A DNA stretch of 64,000 nucleotides from Trebonia sp963777905 (lineage in GTDB: Bacteria; Actinomycetota; Actinomycetes; Streptosporangiales; Streptosporangiaceae): positions 120,640-184,639 of the forward strand of contig CAVZSM010000030.1 of the NCBI GenBank assembly GCA_963777905.1. The letters run 5' to 3'. Below, piece by piece: positions 8,819 to 16,840 of the stretch. The position numbers were made by a program, and so were the translations under genes. Position 1 is the first letter of the stretch; each line of letters begins with the position of its first letter. The notes beneath the pieces were generated by a model. The model had not been told where the DNA came from and did not search any database. It worked only from the letters and a program-made list of their open reading frames with translations.

Positions 8819-9259
8819 ATGGATGCCGAACTCGTGGTCCGGTTGCGCGGGGTCATCCCCCGGCTTGCCCGGCAGTTCAACGAGACGTCCACGGGTGCGG
8901 ACCTGACCCCCACGCAGTACTCCGTCCTGGCACTGGTCCGCGTCCGCGGCCCGCTGGGCCTGGCGGAACTGACGGAACTCGAGGGGCTGAACCCGACGAT
9001 GCTGTCGCGGATCGTCAAGGTGCTCGACGAGCGCGGCCTCATCCGGCGGCTGCCCGACCCGAGCGACATGCGCGCGGCGCGGGTGGAGGTGACGCCGGAG
9101 GGCGCACGGCTGCACGAACAGGTCAGGGAGCAGCGCACTCAGGTGCTTTCCGAGTGGCTGGAGCGGCTGCCCGCGGAGATCGCGGAACAGCTGCTCGCCG
9201 CCGTGCCCGCCATGGAAGCGCTGGCGGAGGCGGTCAAGTCCCCGCCACGTGCCACCTGA
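8819..9259 (+). CDS. MarR-family transcriptional regulator
   Basis: A 146-residue winged-helix regulator. The MarR core is visible: LTPTQYSVLALVRVRGPLGLAELTELEGLNPTMLSRIVKVLDERGLIRRLPDPSDMRAARVEVTPEG, i.e. the recognition helix followed by the D-R wing, with dimerisation helices at both ends. ATG at 8819 (or GTG at 8816) follows CCGGAGATC. An in-frame ATG at 8777 lies inside the palindrome and is not likely used. It probably represses itself and the divergent DHA2 exporter and responds to a substrate of the pump. Confidence 0.88.
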   Translation: MDAELVVRLRGVIPRLARQFNETSTGADLTPTQYSVLALVRVRGPLGLAELTELEGLNPTMLSRIVKVLDERGLIRRLPDPSDMRAARVEVTPEGARLHEQVREQRTQVLSEWLERLPAEIAEQLLAAVPAMEALAEAVKSPPRAT

Positions 9260-9604
9260 AGTGAGCCCTCCCGCGAAGCGCTATTCACGGAAGCTATACC
9301 GTAGACAGATCTTGGTGATGATGTCATTTTCACTTTCGTCGCAGGCGCATCATTAGTTCACTTGAGCAACAATCAGGCTCGCGATTGTACAGTTTCAATG
9401 TCGCTTGTAAAAGCGCCACTGTGATACGTGTCACACCATAATCCCTGGTTAGAGTCCCGCCACTACGCTTCGCTTCATGCGTTGACGTCCGCGCCAATAT
9501 CCGCGCACGTCATTACGGGTTACGTTCTGCTACAGCTGAGCCGTACAGAGATTCGACGTGTACGGGCTCATTGGCCTCTCTTTCGAGGAGGGCGATAGGA
9601 GACC
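9260..9604. other. Intergenic region ahead of the ABC importer
   Basis: About 345 bases without a credible gene. The stretch is more A/T-rich than its neighbours (9310-9450), contains the CRP-type site at 9420-9435, and ends with GAGGAGGGCGATAGGAG in front of the lipoprotein start at 9605. Likely the promoter and leader of the sugar importer operon. Confidence 0.6.
9420..9435. promoter_or_regulatory. CRP/GlxR-type site TGTGA-N6-TCACA
   Basis: TGTGATACGTGTCACA is a full match to the TGTGA-N6-TCACA consensus shared by E. coli CRP and actinobacterial Crp/GlxR regulators. It lies 170 bases upstream of the binding-protein start of a sugar ABC importer, a typical target of such regulators. Confidence 0.65.
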
Positions 9605-10719
9605 ATGTTCAGACTTAAGCGCGCCCGCATCGCTGCGGGCGGAGTAGCTGTGGCCGCGGCCGCGCTACTAATTGCCGGATGCAGCTCGAGTTCGTCGTCA
9701 TCGACGGGTTCGACCTCGGGCACATCCTCATCGAGCCGCACCAGCCGCGAGCGGGTCAGCGGCGACCGGGTCGACCCGGATGGCGATCTTCTATTACAAC
9801 CCGAGCCCGTACGGGATCGCGTCGCTGAAGGGCGCGCAGGCGGAGGCCGCGAAGCTGGGCGTCCAGCTCGACGCCTTCGACGCCAACAACAACCCGCAGC
9901 TGCAGGCCACGCAGATCCAGGACGCGATCACCACCGGTAAGTACAAGGCCTTCTGGGTGTGGGGTCTCGATGACCCCGCCCTCACGCCGGTCATCAACAG
10001 CGCGATCAGCAAAGGCATCAAGGTCGCGTGCGCCGACTACACGTGGGGCACGCTGACGGAGCAGAACGTCCTGACAGCCATCCCGACCTGCCTCACCACC
10101 GTCGGCCAGTCGATCGGCGCGGAGTCGACGAACCTGGAGACTCGCGATGAACTCGGCCTGCACGAAGAGGTGGGAAGCGGCCACTGCAACATCGCCTTCC
10201 TGCCCGGGCTCGCCAACTACCCGACTGACACGGTTCGCATCAACGCGATGACGGCGTACTACAAGGGGAGGCCGAACTACACGTTCACCGTGATGCCGCC
10301 CGGCAAGTACGACCAGTCGGCCTCGCAGGCCGTCGCCCAGACGTTCTTCACCGCGCACAAGAACATCAACGTGTTCGCGACGTTCGGCGACCAGATGGCG
10401 GCCGGGGCGATGACCGCGATGAAGCTGGTCGGCGGCTACACGCCCGGCAAGAACATCGCGATCATCGGGTACGGCGGCGCGACGGAGATCGTCAACGAGG
10501 TCAAGACCGGGACGGTCTACGCCACCCTCGGCCTGTACCCGGTCTCCGAGTCGCTGCTCGGCATCCAGTACCTGGACGACGCGCTGAACGGGAAGTCGGT
10601 GCCGAACCTGGTCAACATCATCAACCCGTACACCCGTCCGGCGATCATCGACCAGGCGTACCTGAACTCAGCACCCGAACTTCGTGCCGGACTGGACGCT
10701 GGAGGGCGAGCCAGGGTGA
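9605..10719 (+). pseudogene. Sugar ABC transporter substrate-binding lipoprotein, two single-base frameshifts
   Basis: Periplasmic-type binding protein of the ribose/LacI fold (Peripla_BP_4-like). The N-terminus is a lipoprotein signal: MFRLKRARIAA, a hydrophobic stretch, then lipobox LLIAGC and a Ser/Thr linker. The frame breaks near 9735-9742; the next frame continues MAIFYYNPSPYGIASLKGAQ ... KNIAIIGYGGATEIVNEVKTGTVYATLGLYP. A second break near 10669 restores the expected end HPNFVPDWTLEGEPG and a TGA at 10717-10719. Each break is one extra base; removing both gives a normal 370-residue protein whose stop overlaps the ATPase start as GTGA. Because the ends fit so well, sequencing error or very recent mutation is more likely than old decay. 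Confidence 0.82.
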
Positions 10720-12230
10720 GTTCAGCGGCGGCCGCGCACGTTCGGCTCGTCGAAATCGGCAAGCGGTACTCCGGCACCACGGCGCTCGACAACGTCAGCG
10801 TCGTGGTTGCCGGAGGTACCGTGCACGGACTCGTCGGGGCGAACGGCGCCGGGAAGTCAACGCTCGGGAAGATCATCGGAGGCGTGATCCGCCCCGACGA
10901 CGGACAGCTGTTCGTCGACGACCGGCAGGTCCGCTACACCAGCCCGCGCGAGGCGCGCATCGACGGGATCGCGACGATCTCGCAGGAGCTCTCGCCGATG
11001 CCGCACATGAGCGTGATCGAGAGCGTCTACTTCGGCATCGAGCCGCGCCGCTTCGGGCTCGTCCAGTGGCGCCAGATGCGCAGGCAATACGAGGAACTCG
11101 TTTCCCTGTGGGGTTTCGAGCTCGACGGAAACGCCAAGGTCGGCATGCTGCGCACCGCCGACAAGCAGAAGACCGAGATCTTGCGCGCTGTCGCGGCCGA
11201 CGCGCGGGTGATCGTGATGGACGAGCCAACCTCGTCGCTGACCAGCGTCGAGACCAAGACGCTGCACCGGATGATCCGCACCCTGCGCGAGGGCGGCAGG
11301 ACGATCGTCTACGTGAGCCACTTCCTCGATGAAGTGCTCGAGCTCGCCGACACGGTGACGGTGCTGCGCAGCGGGCGCCTCGTGCGGACGGCGCCGGTGG
11401 CGGAAGAAACCGAGGAGAGCCTCGTCGCCGGGATGTTCGGCGCGGCGGCGGAGGCGGAGCACTTCGAGAAGCCGCGGAACTTGACGACGCCGGTGGTCCT
11501 TGACGTGTCCGGCCTGCACCGCAAGGGCGTGCTCAGAGACATCTCGCTGCAGATCCGGTCCGGCGAGATCGTCGGCCTCGCCGGCCTCGTGGGCAGCGGC
11601 CGCAGCGAGCTCGCCCGCGCGATCTCGGGCGCCGATCCGATCGATGGCGGGACGATCGCCGTCGACGGCACCGCGCGCGCCATCCGCTCGCCCGCGGACG
11701 CGATGGCGGCCGGGATGGCTTTCGTGCCCGAGAGCCGCAAGGACGACGGGTTGTTCCTTGAGCTCTCCGTGGCGGCGAATACGACATTCGCGGACCTCCG
11801 CTCGGTCGCCTCGCGCTTGGGGATACTGCGCCTCGCCCTCGAGCGGGCGAAGACGAGCTCGCTCCTGAAACTGCTGTCTGTCGAGCCGCCGGTCCCGTCG
11901 ATGAAGACGGCGAACCTCTCCGGCGGCAACCAGCAGAAGCTCCTGTTCGCCCGCTGGATGCTCCGCAGCCCGCGGGTGCTGATCCTCGACGAGCCCACGC
12001 GCGGCGTCGACGTCGCGGCGCGGGCGGCGATCCACCGCCTGATCAACAAGCTGGCGGCGGAGGGGAGCGCCGTCCTGCTGATCTCGTCGGAGATCGAGGA
12101 GGTGCTCGGGCTCGCCCATCGCGTGCTCGTGATGCGCCGCGGCTCGATCACTCGTGAGTTCGGCGCGGACCCGCCGTTGGATGCCGTGATGGAGGCCGCG
12201 TTCGGCCTTGGAGGGAGAACGATCGAATGA
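10716..12230 (+). CDS. Sugar ABC transporter ATPase, two nucleotide-binding domains (RbsA-like)
   Basis: A 504-residue tandem ATPase of the ribose/xylose/galactose importer class. Domain 1 has Walker A GANGAGKST and Walker B VIVMDEPTSSL; domain 2 has a degenerate P-loop region (GLAGLVGSGRSELARAI), signature LSGGNQQKLLFARWM and Walker B VLILDEPTRGVD. The start is the GTG at 10716, overlapping the stop of the binding-protein gene. The upstream open frame that seems to fuse it to the binding protein is an effect of the frameshift there. The stop overlaps the permease start as ATGA, so all three genes are translationally coupled. Substrate not deducible; a pentose or related polyol is the family norm. 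Confidence 0.9.
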   Translation: MSSAAAAHVRLVEIGKRYSGTTALDNVSVVVAGGTVHGLVGANGAGKSTLGKIIGGVIRPDDGQLFVDDRQVRYTSPREARIDGIATISQELSPMPHMSVIESVYFGIEPRRFGLVQWRQMRRQYEELVSLWGFELDGNAKVGMLRTADKQKTEILRAVAADARVIVMDEPTSSLTSVETKTLHRMIRTLREGGRTIVYVSHFLDEVLELADTVTVLRSGRLVRTAPVAEETEESLVAGMFGAAAEAEHFEKPRNLTTPVVLDVSGLHRKGVLRDISLQIRSGEIVGLAGLVGSGRSELARAISGADPIDGGTIAVDGTARAIRSPADAMAAGMAFVPESRKDDGLFLELSVAANTTFADLRSVASRLGILRLALERAKTSSLLKLLSVEPPVPSMKTANLSGGNQQKLLFARWMLRSPRVLILDEPTRGVDVAARAAIHRLINKLAAEGSAVLLISSEIEEVLGLAHRVLVMRRGSITREFGADPPLDAVMEAAFGLGGRTIE

Positions 12231-13264
12231 CCGTGCAGCCGTCCGGGCCGCTGGCCGGGGATCCGGTCCCAGCCGGGGACCCCGCCGGGGCGGACGGGAT
12301 CGCCGTTCCGCGCGTGCGCTCCCGCCGGATCAAGGCCGAGCACATCCGCGACTACGGCATCGTCGTCTTCGCCGTCGCGCTCTTCTGCTACTTCACTGTC
12401 GCGTCGCCCGACTTCCTCACCTGGCAGAACCTCCTCAACCTCGTCTTCCAGAACGCGACCCTCGGCATCGCCGCCTGCGCCGTCACCTACACGATCATCG
12501 CCGGCAACTTCGACCTCTCGCTCGGGGCAATCTTCGTGCTGAGCGAGGTGCTTGGCGCGTGGGCCGCGGTCCACTGGGGCGTATGGTGGGCGTTCCCCGT
12601 CGCGATCGGTTCCGGCCTGGCGATGGGGCTCATCAACGGGCTGCTGGTGACGAAGCTGCGCGTGAACGCGTTCCTCGCCACGCTCGCGAGCGCCCTCACG
12701 TTCGGCGGCATCGCCGTCGGCGTGACCAGCGGAGGCCTGCTGATCACCCCGCCGGCCAGAGTCTTCACGTTCCTCGGTCAGCACCGGGCCGGGGGCATCC
12801 AGTATCCGGTCATCATCTTCGTCCTAGTCGCGATCGTCCTCCAGCTCGTGCTGGCGTACACCGTTTTCGGCCGCCACCTCTACGGCGTCGGCGACAACCG
12901 CAACGCGGCCCGGCTGTCGGGCCTCAAAGTGGACCGGATCGTGATCCTCACCTTCGTGATCACCGGTGCCGCCTGCGGCCTCTCCGGCCTGCTCGACTCG
13001 TCGATGACCGGGTCGGGGTCGAGTGACACGAGCGGCCTTGGCGGCTCGCTGGCGTTGCTCGCGATCGCCGGCGTGGCACTCGGCGGCACCAGCATCTTCG
13101 GCGGAGTCGGCTCGGTCTGGCGCACGGTCCTCGGCGTGATGATCCTGGCCATGATCACGAACGGCTTCGACCTGCTCGCCGTCCCGGACTACTGGCAGAA
13201 CATCGTCCGCGGGATCCTGATCGTCATCGCGGTCGCGATCAGCTTCGTCGTCGATAGACGTTGA
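12227..13264 (+). CDS. Sugar ABC transporter permease (RbsC-like)
   Basis: A 345-residue inner-membrane permease of the branched BPD_transp_2 type. After a ~35-residue polar N-terminus there are about nine to ten hydrophobic segments. Family patterns include GIAACAVTYTIIAGNFDLSLGAIFVLSEV, NGLLVTKLRVNAFLATLASALTFGGI and GVGDNRNAARLSGLKVDRI, the last being the EAA-like cytoplasmic loop. It pairs with the preceding ATPase through the ATGA overlap. It closes the transport part of the operon; an Old Yellow Enzyme gene follows after about 70 bases and may be co-transcribed. Confidence 0.92.
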   Translation: MTVQPSGPLAGDPVPAGDPAGADGIAVPRVRSRRIKAEHIRDYGIVVFAVALFCYFTVASPDFLTWQNLLNLVFQNATLGIAACAVTYTIIAGNFDLSLGAIFVLSEVLGAWAAVHWGVWWAFPVAIGSGLAMGLINGLLVTKLRVNAFLATLASALTFGGIAVGVTSGGLLITPPARVFTFLGQHRAGGIQYPVIIFVLVAIVLQLVLAYTVFGRHLYGVGDNRNAARLSGLKVDRIVILTFVITGAACGLSGLLDSSMTGSGSSDTSGLGGSLALLAIAGVALGGTSIFGGVGSVWRTVLGVMILAMITNGFDLLAVPDYWQNIVRGILIVIAVAISFVVDRR

Positions 13265-13333
13265 GGCCACCGTGACGGAGCTGAATGCCGCCCCGCGGCG
13301 AACCTGTCCCTGACCCTGCTTGACGGGGCCGAT

Positions 13334-14428
13334 ATGACCACGCTCTTCTCCCCGGTGACGATCGCCGGGCTGAGACTCCGCAACCGCTTCGTCATGTCGC
13401 CGATGACCCGGGCGTTCTCACCGGACGGCGTGCCGGGGGAGGACGTCGCCGCCTACTACGCCCGCCGCGCGGAGTCGCTCGGCATCGTCATGACCGAGGG
13501 CAGCTACGTCAACGAGTCGGCGGGCGGCTTCGACAACGTGCCGCGGCTGTTCGGTGACGACGCCCTGGCCGCCTGGCGGAGGGTGACCGACGGCGTGCAC
13601 GCCGTGGGCGGGTTCATCTTCTCGCAGCTATGGCACATCGGCGCGCAGCGCGACGCGGGCGCCGGCCCGTATCCCGATTCCCCCATGATCTCCCCGTCCG
13701 GCATCAACTGCGACGGCCAGGTCGTCGGCGAGCCTGCCACCATCGCGCAGCTGGAAGAGACCGTGGAGGACTTCGCCCGGGCGGCGGTCTTCGCCAAGGC
13801 GGCCGGCTTCGACGGCGTCGACCTGCACGGCGCGCACGGCTACCTGCTCGACCAGTTCCACTGGCCGGTCACCAACCGGCGCACCGACGCCTACGGCGGG
13901 GACATGGCCGGCCGGGTCCGGCTGTCGGCCGAGATCGCCGCCGCCGTCCGCGCGGCGGTCGGCCCGGAGTTCCCGGTCGACTTCCGGTTCTCCCAGTGGA
14001 AGGGCAACGACTTCGACGCCAGGATCGCCGAGAGCCCGAAGGAACTCGAGGCGTTCCTCACCCCGCTCGTCGAGGCGGGCGTGTCCATGTTCCACGCCTC
14101 CACCCGCCGCTACTGGATGCCCGCCTTCGACGGCTCCGGCCGCACCCTGGCCGGCTGGACCAGGCACCTGAGCGGCAGGCCAGTCATCGGGATCGGCTCG
14201 GTGGGAGTCGGCGCCCCGTTCATGTCCATCACCGACGACGCCAGCTCGGGCCGGGCGCCCAGCCTGTCGCTCGCGCCGCTCGCCGACCTGGTGAACCGGG
14301 GGGAGTTCGACCTGGTGGCGATGGGCCGCGCCAGCCTCGCCGACCCGCACTGGGCCGTCAAGGTGTCCTCGGGCCGGCTGTCCGAGATCCGCCCCTATAA
14401 CAAGTCCGCCGACGCATTCCTCTACTAG
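13334..14428 (+). CDS. NADH:flavin oxidoreductase, Old Yellow Enzyme family
   Basis: A 364-residue FMN-dependent ene-reductase-type TIM barrel. Visible signatures are TLFSPVTIAGLRLRNRFVMSPMTR at the N-terminus, QLWHIGAQ, and FDGVDLHGAHGYLLDQFHWPVTNRRTDAYGG in the substrate and FMN region. The C-terminal part keeps RPVIGIGSVG and FDLVAMGRASLADPHW, which bind the FMN phosphate. Single-domain length excludes the larger 2,4-dienoyl-CoA reductase type. It sits 69 bases after the permease on the same strand, so it may act on the imported compound; this is inference from context only. Confidence 0.9.
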   Translation: MTTLFSPVTIAGLRLRNRFVMSPMTRAFSPDGVPGEDVAAYYARRAESLGIVMTEGSYVNESAGGFDNVPRLFGDDALAAWRRVTDGVHAVGGFIFSQLWHIGAQRDAGAGPYPDSPMISPSGINCDGQVVGEPATIAQLEETVEDFARAAVFAKAAGFDGVDLHGAHGYLLDQFHWPVTNRRTDAYGGDMAGRVRLSAEIAAAVRAAVGPEFPVDFRFSQWKGNDFDARIAESPKELEAFLTPLVEAGVSMFHASTRRYWMPAFDGSGRTLAGWTRHLSGRPVIGIGSVGVGAPFMSITDDASSGRAPSLSLAPLADLVNRGEFDLVAMGRASLADPHWAVKVSSGRLSEIRPYNKSADAFLY

Positions 14429-14440
14429 GGCTGGCCTCTA

Positions 14441-14950
14441 CTAGGGCTGGTAGGAGCCGGGAAGCCAGGCGCGGGTGGTGACGCCGATCGCGTTCCAGGC
14501 GTTGATGGTGACGATGAGGGCGAGCAGCGCGGCGACCTCGCCAGGCTCGAACTGGGCCGCGACCGCGTCGTAGGCGGCGGCCGGCACGTGCTCGCCGGCC
14601 AGCAGGGTCACGTCCTCGGTGAAGGCCAGCGCCGCGCGCTCCCTTTCGGTGAAGAAGGGGGTCTCCCGCCAGGCCGGCAGCGCGTAGAGGCGGTGCTCGG
14701 CTTCCCCGGCCGCGCGGGCGTCCTTGGTGTGCATGTCGATGCAGTAGGCGCACCCGTTGAGCTGGGAAGCACGGACGCGGATCAGTTCCCGCAGCAGCGG
14801 GTCGATGCCGGCCTGGTCCAGTTCTTTGGTCGCGGCGCGGTCGAGATGGCCCATCGCGCGGGCGAACCCCGCGGCTTGCGTGTCGAAGTCGAGCCTGACC
14901 GGGATCTGCGATGTGCTGCTGGCGCTGGTGCCAGTCTCAGTTGCTGTCAT
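14441..14950 (-). CDS. AhpD-like carboxymuconolactone decarboxylase family protein
   Basis: A 169-residue all-helical protein of the alkylhydroperoxidase AhpD/CMD family. The redox motif ELIRVRASQLNGCAYCIDMHTKDAR contains the CxxC pair and the following His that support peroxidase activity. The ATG at 14950 (MTATETG) is chosen; it lies next to a promoter copy shared with the SnoaL-like gene at 16463. It lies downstream of and in the same direction as the MocR regulator gene. Likely role: defence against peroxide or organic hydroperoxide under MocR control. Substrate unknown. Confidence 0.88.
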   Translation of the reverse strand: MTATETGTSASSTSQIPVRLDFDTQAAGFARAMGHLDRAATKELDQAGIDPLLRELIRVRASQLNGCAYCIDMHTKDARAAGEAEHRLYALPAWRETPFFTERERAALAFTEDVTLLAGEHVPAAAYDAVAAQFEPGEVAALLALIVTINAWNAIGVTTRAWLPGSYQP

Positions 14951-15018
14951 GACACTGACGCTATGCCTCAAGCGGCCCACGAGTAAGAGCCACTTTATGG
15001 GTTAGAACATGGGCCATT
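14951..15018 (-). promoter_or_regulatory. ahpD promoter with MocR-type operator copy 1
   Basis: The 31-base block 14988-15018 ends in AACATGGGCCATT and matches 23 of 31 bases with the reverse complement of 16394-16424. The next 37 bases toward the ahpD ATG (CTTA...GGGCCGCT...GGCATAGCGTC...GTG) also align with the segment between operator copy 2 and the ATG at 16463. A candidate -10 is TAGCGT. Confidence 0.7.
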
Positions 15019-16414
15019 ACTGGTCCCGGATCGCCGCGACGAGCCGCGCGAGGGCGGTGGTGTAACCGTGTTCTGGCGGGGTGGCGTAGCCGATGACCAG
15101 TGCGGGTCCGCGGGTGTGCTCGCGGAGCGCGTACCCGCCCAGCCCTTCGATGGCCACACCGCGGGCGGCGGCGCGCGCGATGACCTGTTCTTCCCGCTGG
15201 CCAGGGCCTAGTTCGGCGACCGCGTGCAGGCCGGCCGCGATCCCCGTGACGCGGACACCGGGGGCGTGCGCGGCGAGCGCGGCCACGAGGCGGTCGCGGC
15301 GGCGCCGGTAGGCGAGCCTGACGCGGCGCACGTGCCGGTCGTAGGCCCCGGAGGTAATGAACTCGGCGAGCGTGAGCTGCTCGAAGCTGCTGGTGTGCGC
15401 GTCTGACCGCGCCTTGGCGCTGGCCATCGCCTCGGTCAGCCGGGCGGGCAGCACCAGCCAGCCGAGCCGCAGCCCGGGCGCCAGGGTCTTGCTGACCGTG
15501 CCGGCATAGATGACGTGCTCGGGGGCCAGCGCTTGCAGCGCGCCGACCGGCTGACGGTCGTACCGGAACTCACCGTCATAGTCGTCTTCGATGATCAGCC
15601 CGCCGCTGCCGGCGGCCCAGCGGGCAGCGTCCGCGCGGCGCCGTGGTGACAGCACCGAGCCGAGGGGGAACTGGTGCGCCGGAGTGAGCAGCATCGCCTG
15701 CGCGCCGTGCGCCTTGTCCAGCACCGCGCCGCCGTCGTCGACGCCGAGCATGACCGGCGTGAGGCCGGAGGCGGCGAGGGCCTCGGCCGTACGCGGCTGG
15801 CCGTAGTCTTCGACCGCGATCTTGGTGACGCCGACGTCCGGCAGCACCTGGCACAGCAGCGCGAGTCCCTGGGTGAATCCGGCGCAGACGACGATCCGGT
15901 CCGGCGTGACCCGCACCCCGCGGGTGCGGCCCAGGTACGCGGCCAGCACGGTGCGCAGTTCCGGCCGGCCCCGGGGATCGCTGTAGCCCAGCGCCCGGCT
16001 GGGCGCGCCGGACAGCGCCTTGCGCGCCGCGGACAGCCATCCGGATCTGGGAAACGCCGACAGGTCAGGCGATCCGGGCCGCAGGTCGTACCGGGCCGCC
16101 CGGGCCCCGAGTGGCGGCCGGATCCCGGCCGCGGGCCCCGCGGAGACTACGGCCGTGCTGGCGACCCGCGTGCCCGAGCCTTGCCTCGCGGTCAGCCAGC
16201 CCTCCGCGCCGAGCTGGGCGTACGCCTCGGCGACCGTGTTGCGGGCGATTCCCAGGTCGGCTGCCAGCGTCCGGGACGACGGCAGCCGTGTCCCCGGTGC
16301 CAGCCGCCCGGTCTGCACGGCCTCGCGAAGCGCCGCCTCCAGCCCGGCCCGTACCCGGTGCCCGGCCAGTTCCAGGTGCAGGTCTACCCCGGAAATGGCC
16401 CATGTTTTAGCCAC
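15017..16414 (-). CDS. MocR/PdxR-type regulator (GntR helix-turn-helix fused to aminotransferase fold)
   Basis: A 465-residue chimeric regulator. Residues ~10-80 form a GntR winged helix (LREAVQTGRLAPGTRLPSSRTLAADLGIARNTVAEAYAQLGAEGWLTARQGSGTRV). The rest is a type-I aminotransferase-like domain with the PLP lysine in the context AGTVSKTLAPGLRLGW and the upstream IIEDDYDGEFRY. Start GTG at 16414. Such proteins sense pyridoxal phosphate or an amine adduct. It stands between an ahpD-like gene on the left and a SnoaL-like gene on the right, and near-identical promoter/operator blocks sit in front of both, one of which covers its own start. Regulation of both neighbours and of itself is therefore likely. 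Confidence 0.92.
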   Translation of the reverse strand: MAKTWAISGVDLHLELAGHRVRAGLEAALREAVQTGRLAPGTRLPSSRTLAADLGIARNTVAEAYAQLGAEGWLTARQGSGTRVASTAVVSAGPAAGIRPPLGARAARYDLRPGSPDLSAFPRSGWLSAARKALSGAPSRALGYSDPRGRPELRTVLAAYLGRTRGVRVTPDRIVVCAGFTQGLALLCQVLPDVGVTKIAVEDYGQPRTAEALAASGLTPVMLGVDDGGAVLDKAHGAQAMLLTPAHQFPLGSVLSPRRRADAARWAAGSGGLIIEDDYDGEFRYDRQPVGALQALAPEHVIYAGTVSKTLAPGLRLGWLVLPARLTEAMASAKARSDAHTSSFEQLTLAEFITSGAYDRHVRRVRLAYRRRRDRLVAALAAHAPGVRVTGIAAGLHAVAELGPGQREEQVIARAAARGVAIEGLGGYALREHTRGPALVIGYATPPEHGYTTALARLVAAIRDQ

Positions 16415-16462
16415 AAGAGTGGAGCTTAGCTATGGGCCGCTGCCCGGCGTAGTGTCGGTGCC
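16394..16462 (+). promoter_or_regulatory. SnoaL-gene promoter with MocR-type operator copy 2
   Basis: The operator block 16394-16424 overlaps the GTG start of the MocR gene and is the inverted counterpart of 14988-15018. The following 38 bases hold GGGCCGCT and the candidate -10 TAGTGT in GGCGTAGTGTC, then ATG at 16463. Distance and orientation relative to the start codon equal those of copy 1. Confidence 0.7.
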
Positions 16463-16837
16463 ATGGAATCGGCACGCAGTGCCACACCGGAACGCAGTGC
16501 CACCCCGGAAGAAGTGGCGGCAACGTACTTCCAGGCCTGGCGGAACGGCGACATCGACAGCGTACGGCCGCTGCTGCACCCGGATGTCGACTTCGCCGGG
16601 GCGCTGGGCAGCACCCACGGGGCCGCGGAGACGGCGAGCGGCCTGGCCGGGATGTTCGCCATGACCCGGCAGGTCGAGGTGATCAAGCGCTGGGTGGACG
16701 GCCCGGACGTGCTCACCTGGTTCGAGCTGCGGACCGACGCGGCCGGGCCGCTGCCCGTCGTCAACTGGAGCCACGTGGAGGACGGGCAGATCACCCGCAT
16801 CCGGGTTACCTTCGATCCGCGCCCCCTCCTCGGGTAA
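16463..16837 (+). CDS. SnoaL-like / NTF2-fold protein
   Basis: A 124-residue cone-fold protein. The pattern EEVAATYFQAWRNGDIDSVRPLLHPDVDFAG followed by TWFELRTDAAGPLPVVNWSHVEDGQITRIRVTFDP is that of small SnoaL-like/NTF2 proteins (polyketide cyclase-like, limonene epoxide hydrolase-like). Such proteins can be enzymes or ligand binders; no catalytic pair can be assigned safely. It starts at the ATG 16463 directly after a promoter shared with ahpD and runs divergently from the MocR gene. It probably responds to the same signal. It converges with asnB, with a three-base gap. Confidence 0.8.
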   Translation: MESARSATPERSATPEEVAATYFQAWRNGDIDSVRPLLHPDVDFAGALGSTHGAAETASGLAGMFAMTRQVEVIKRWVDGPDVLTWFELRTDAAGPLPVVNWSHVEDGQITRIRVTFDPRPLLG

Positions 16838-16840
16838 TGC

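Noticed and set aside
9672..12230. Fusion of sugar-binding protein and ATPase in one chain
   Set aside because: The join appears only because of a one-base slip; correcting it gives a normal stop overlapping the ATPase GTG start.
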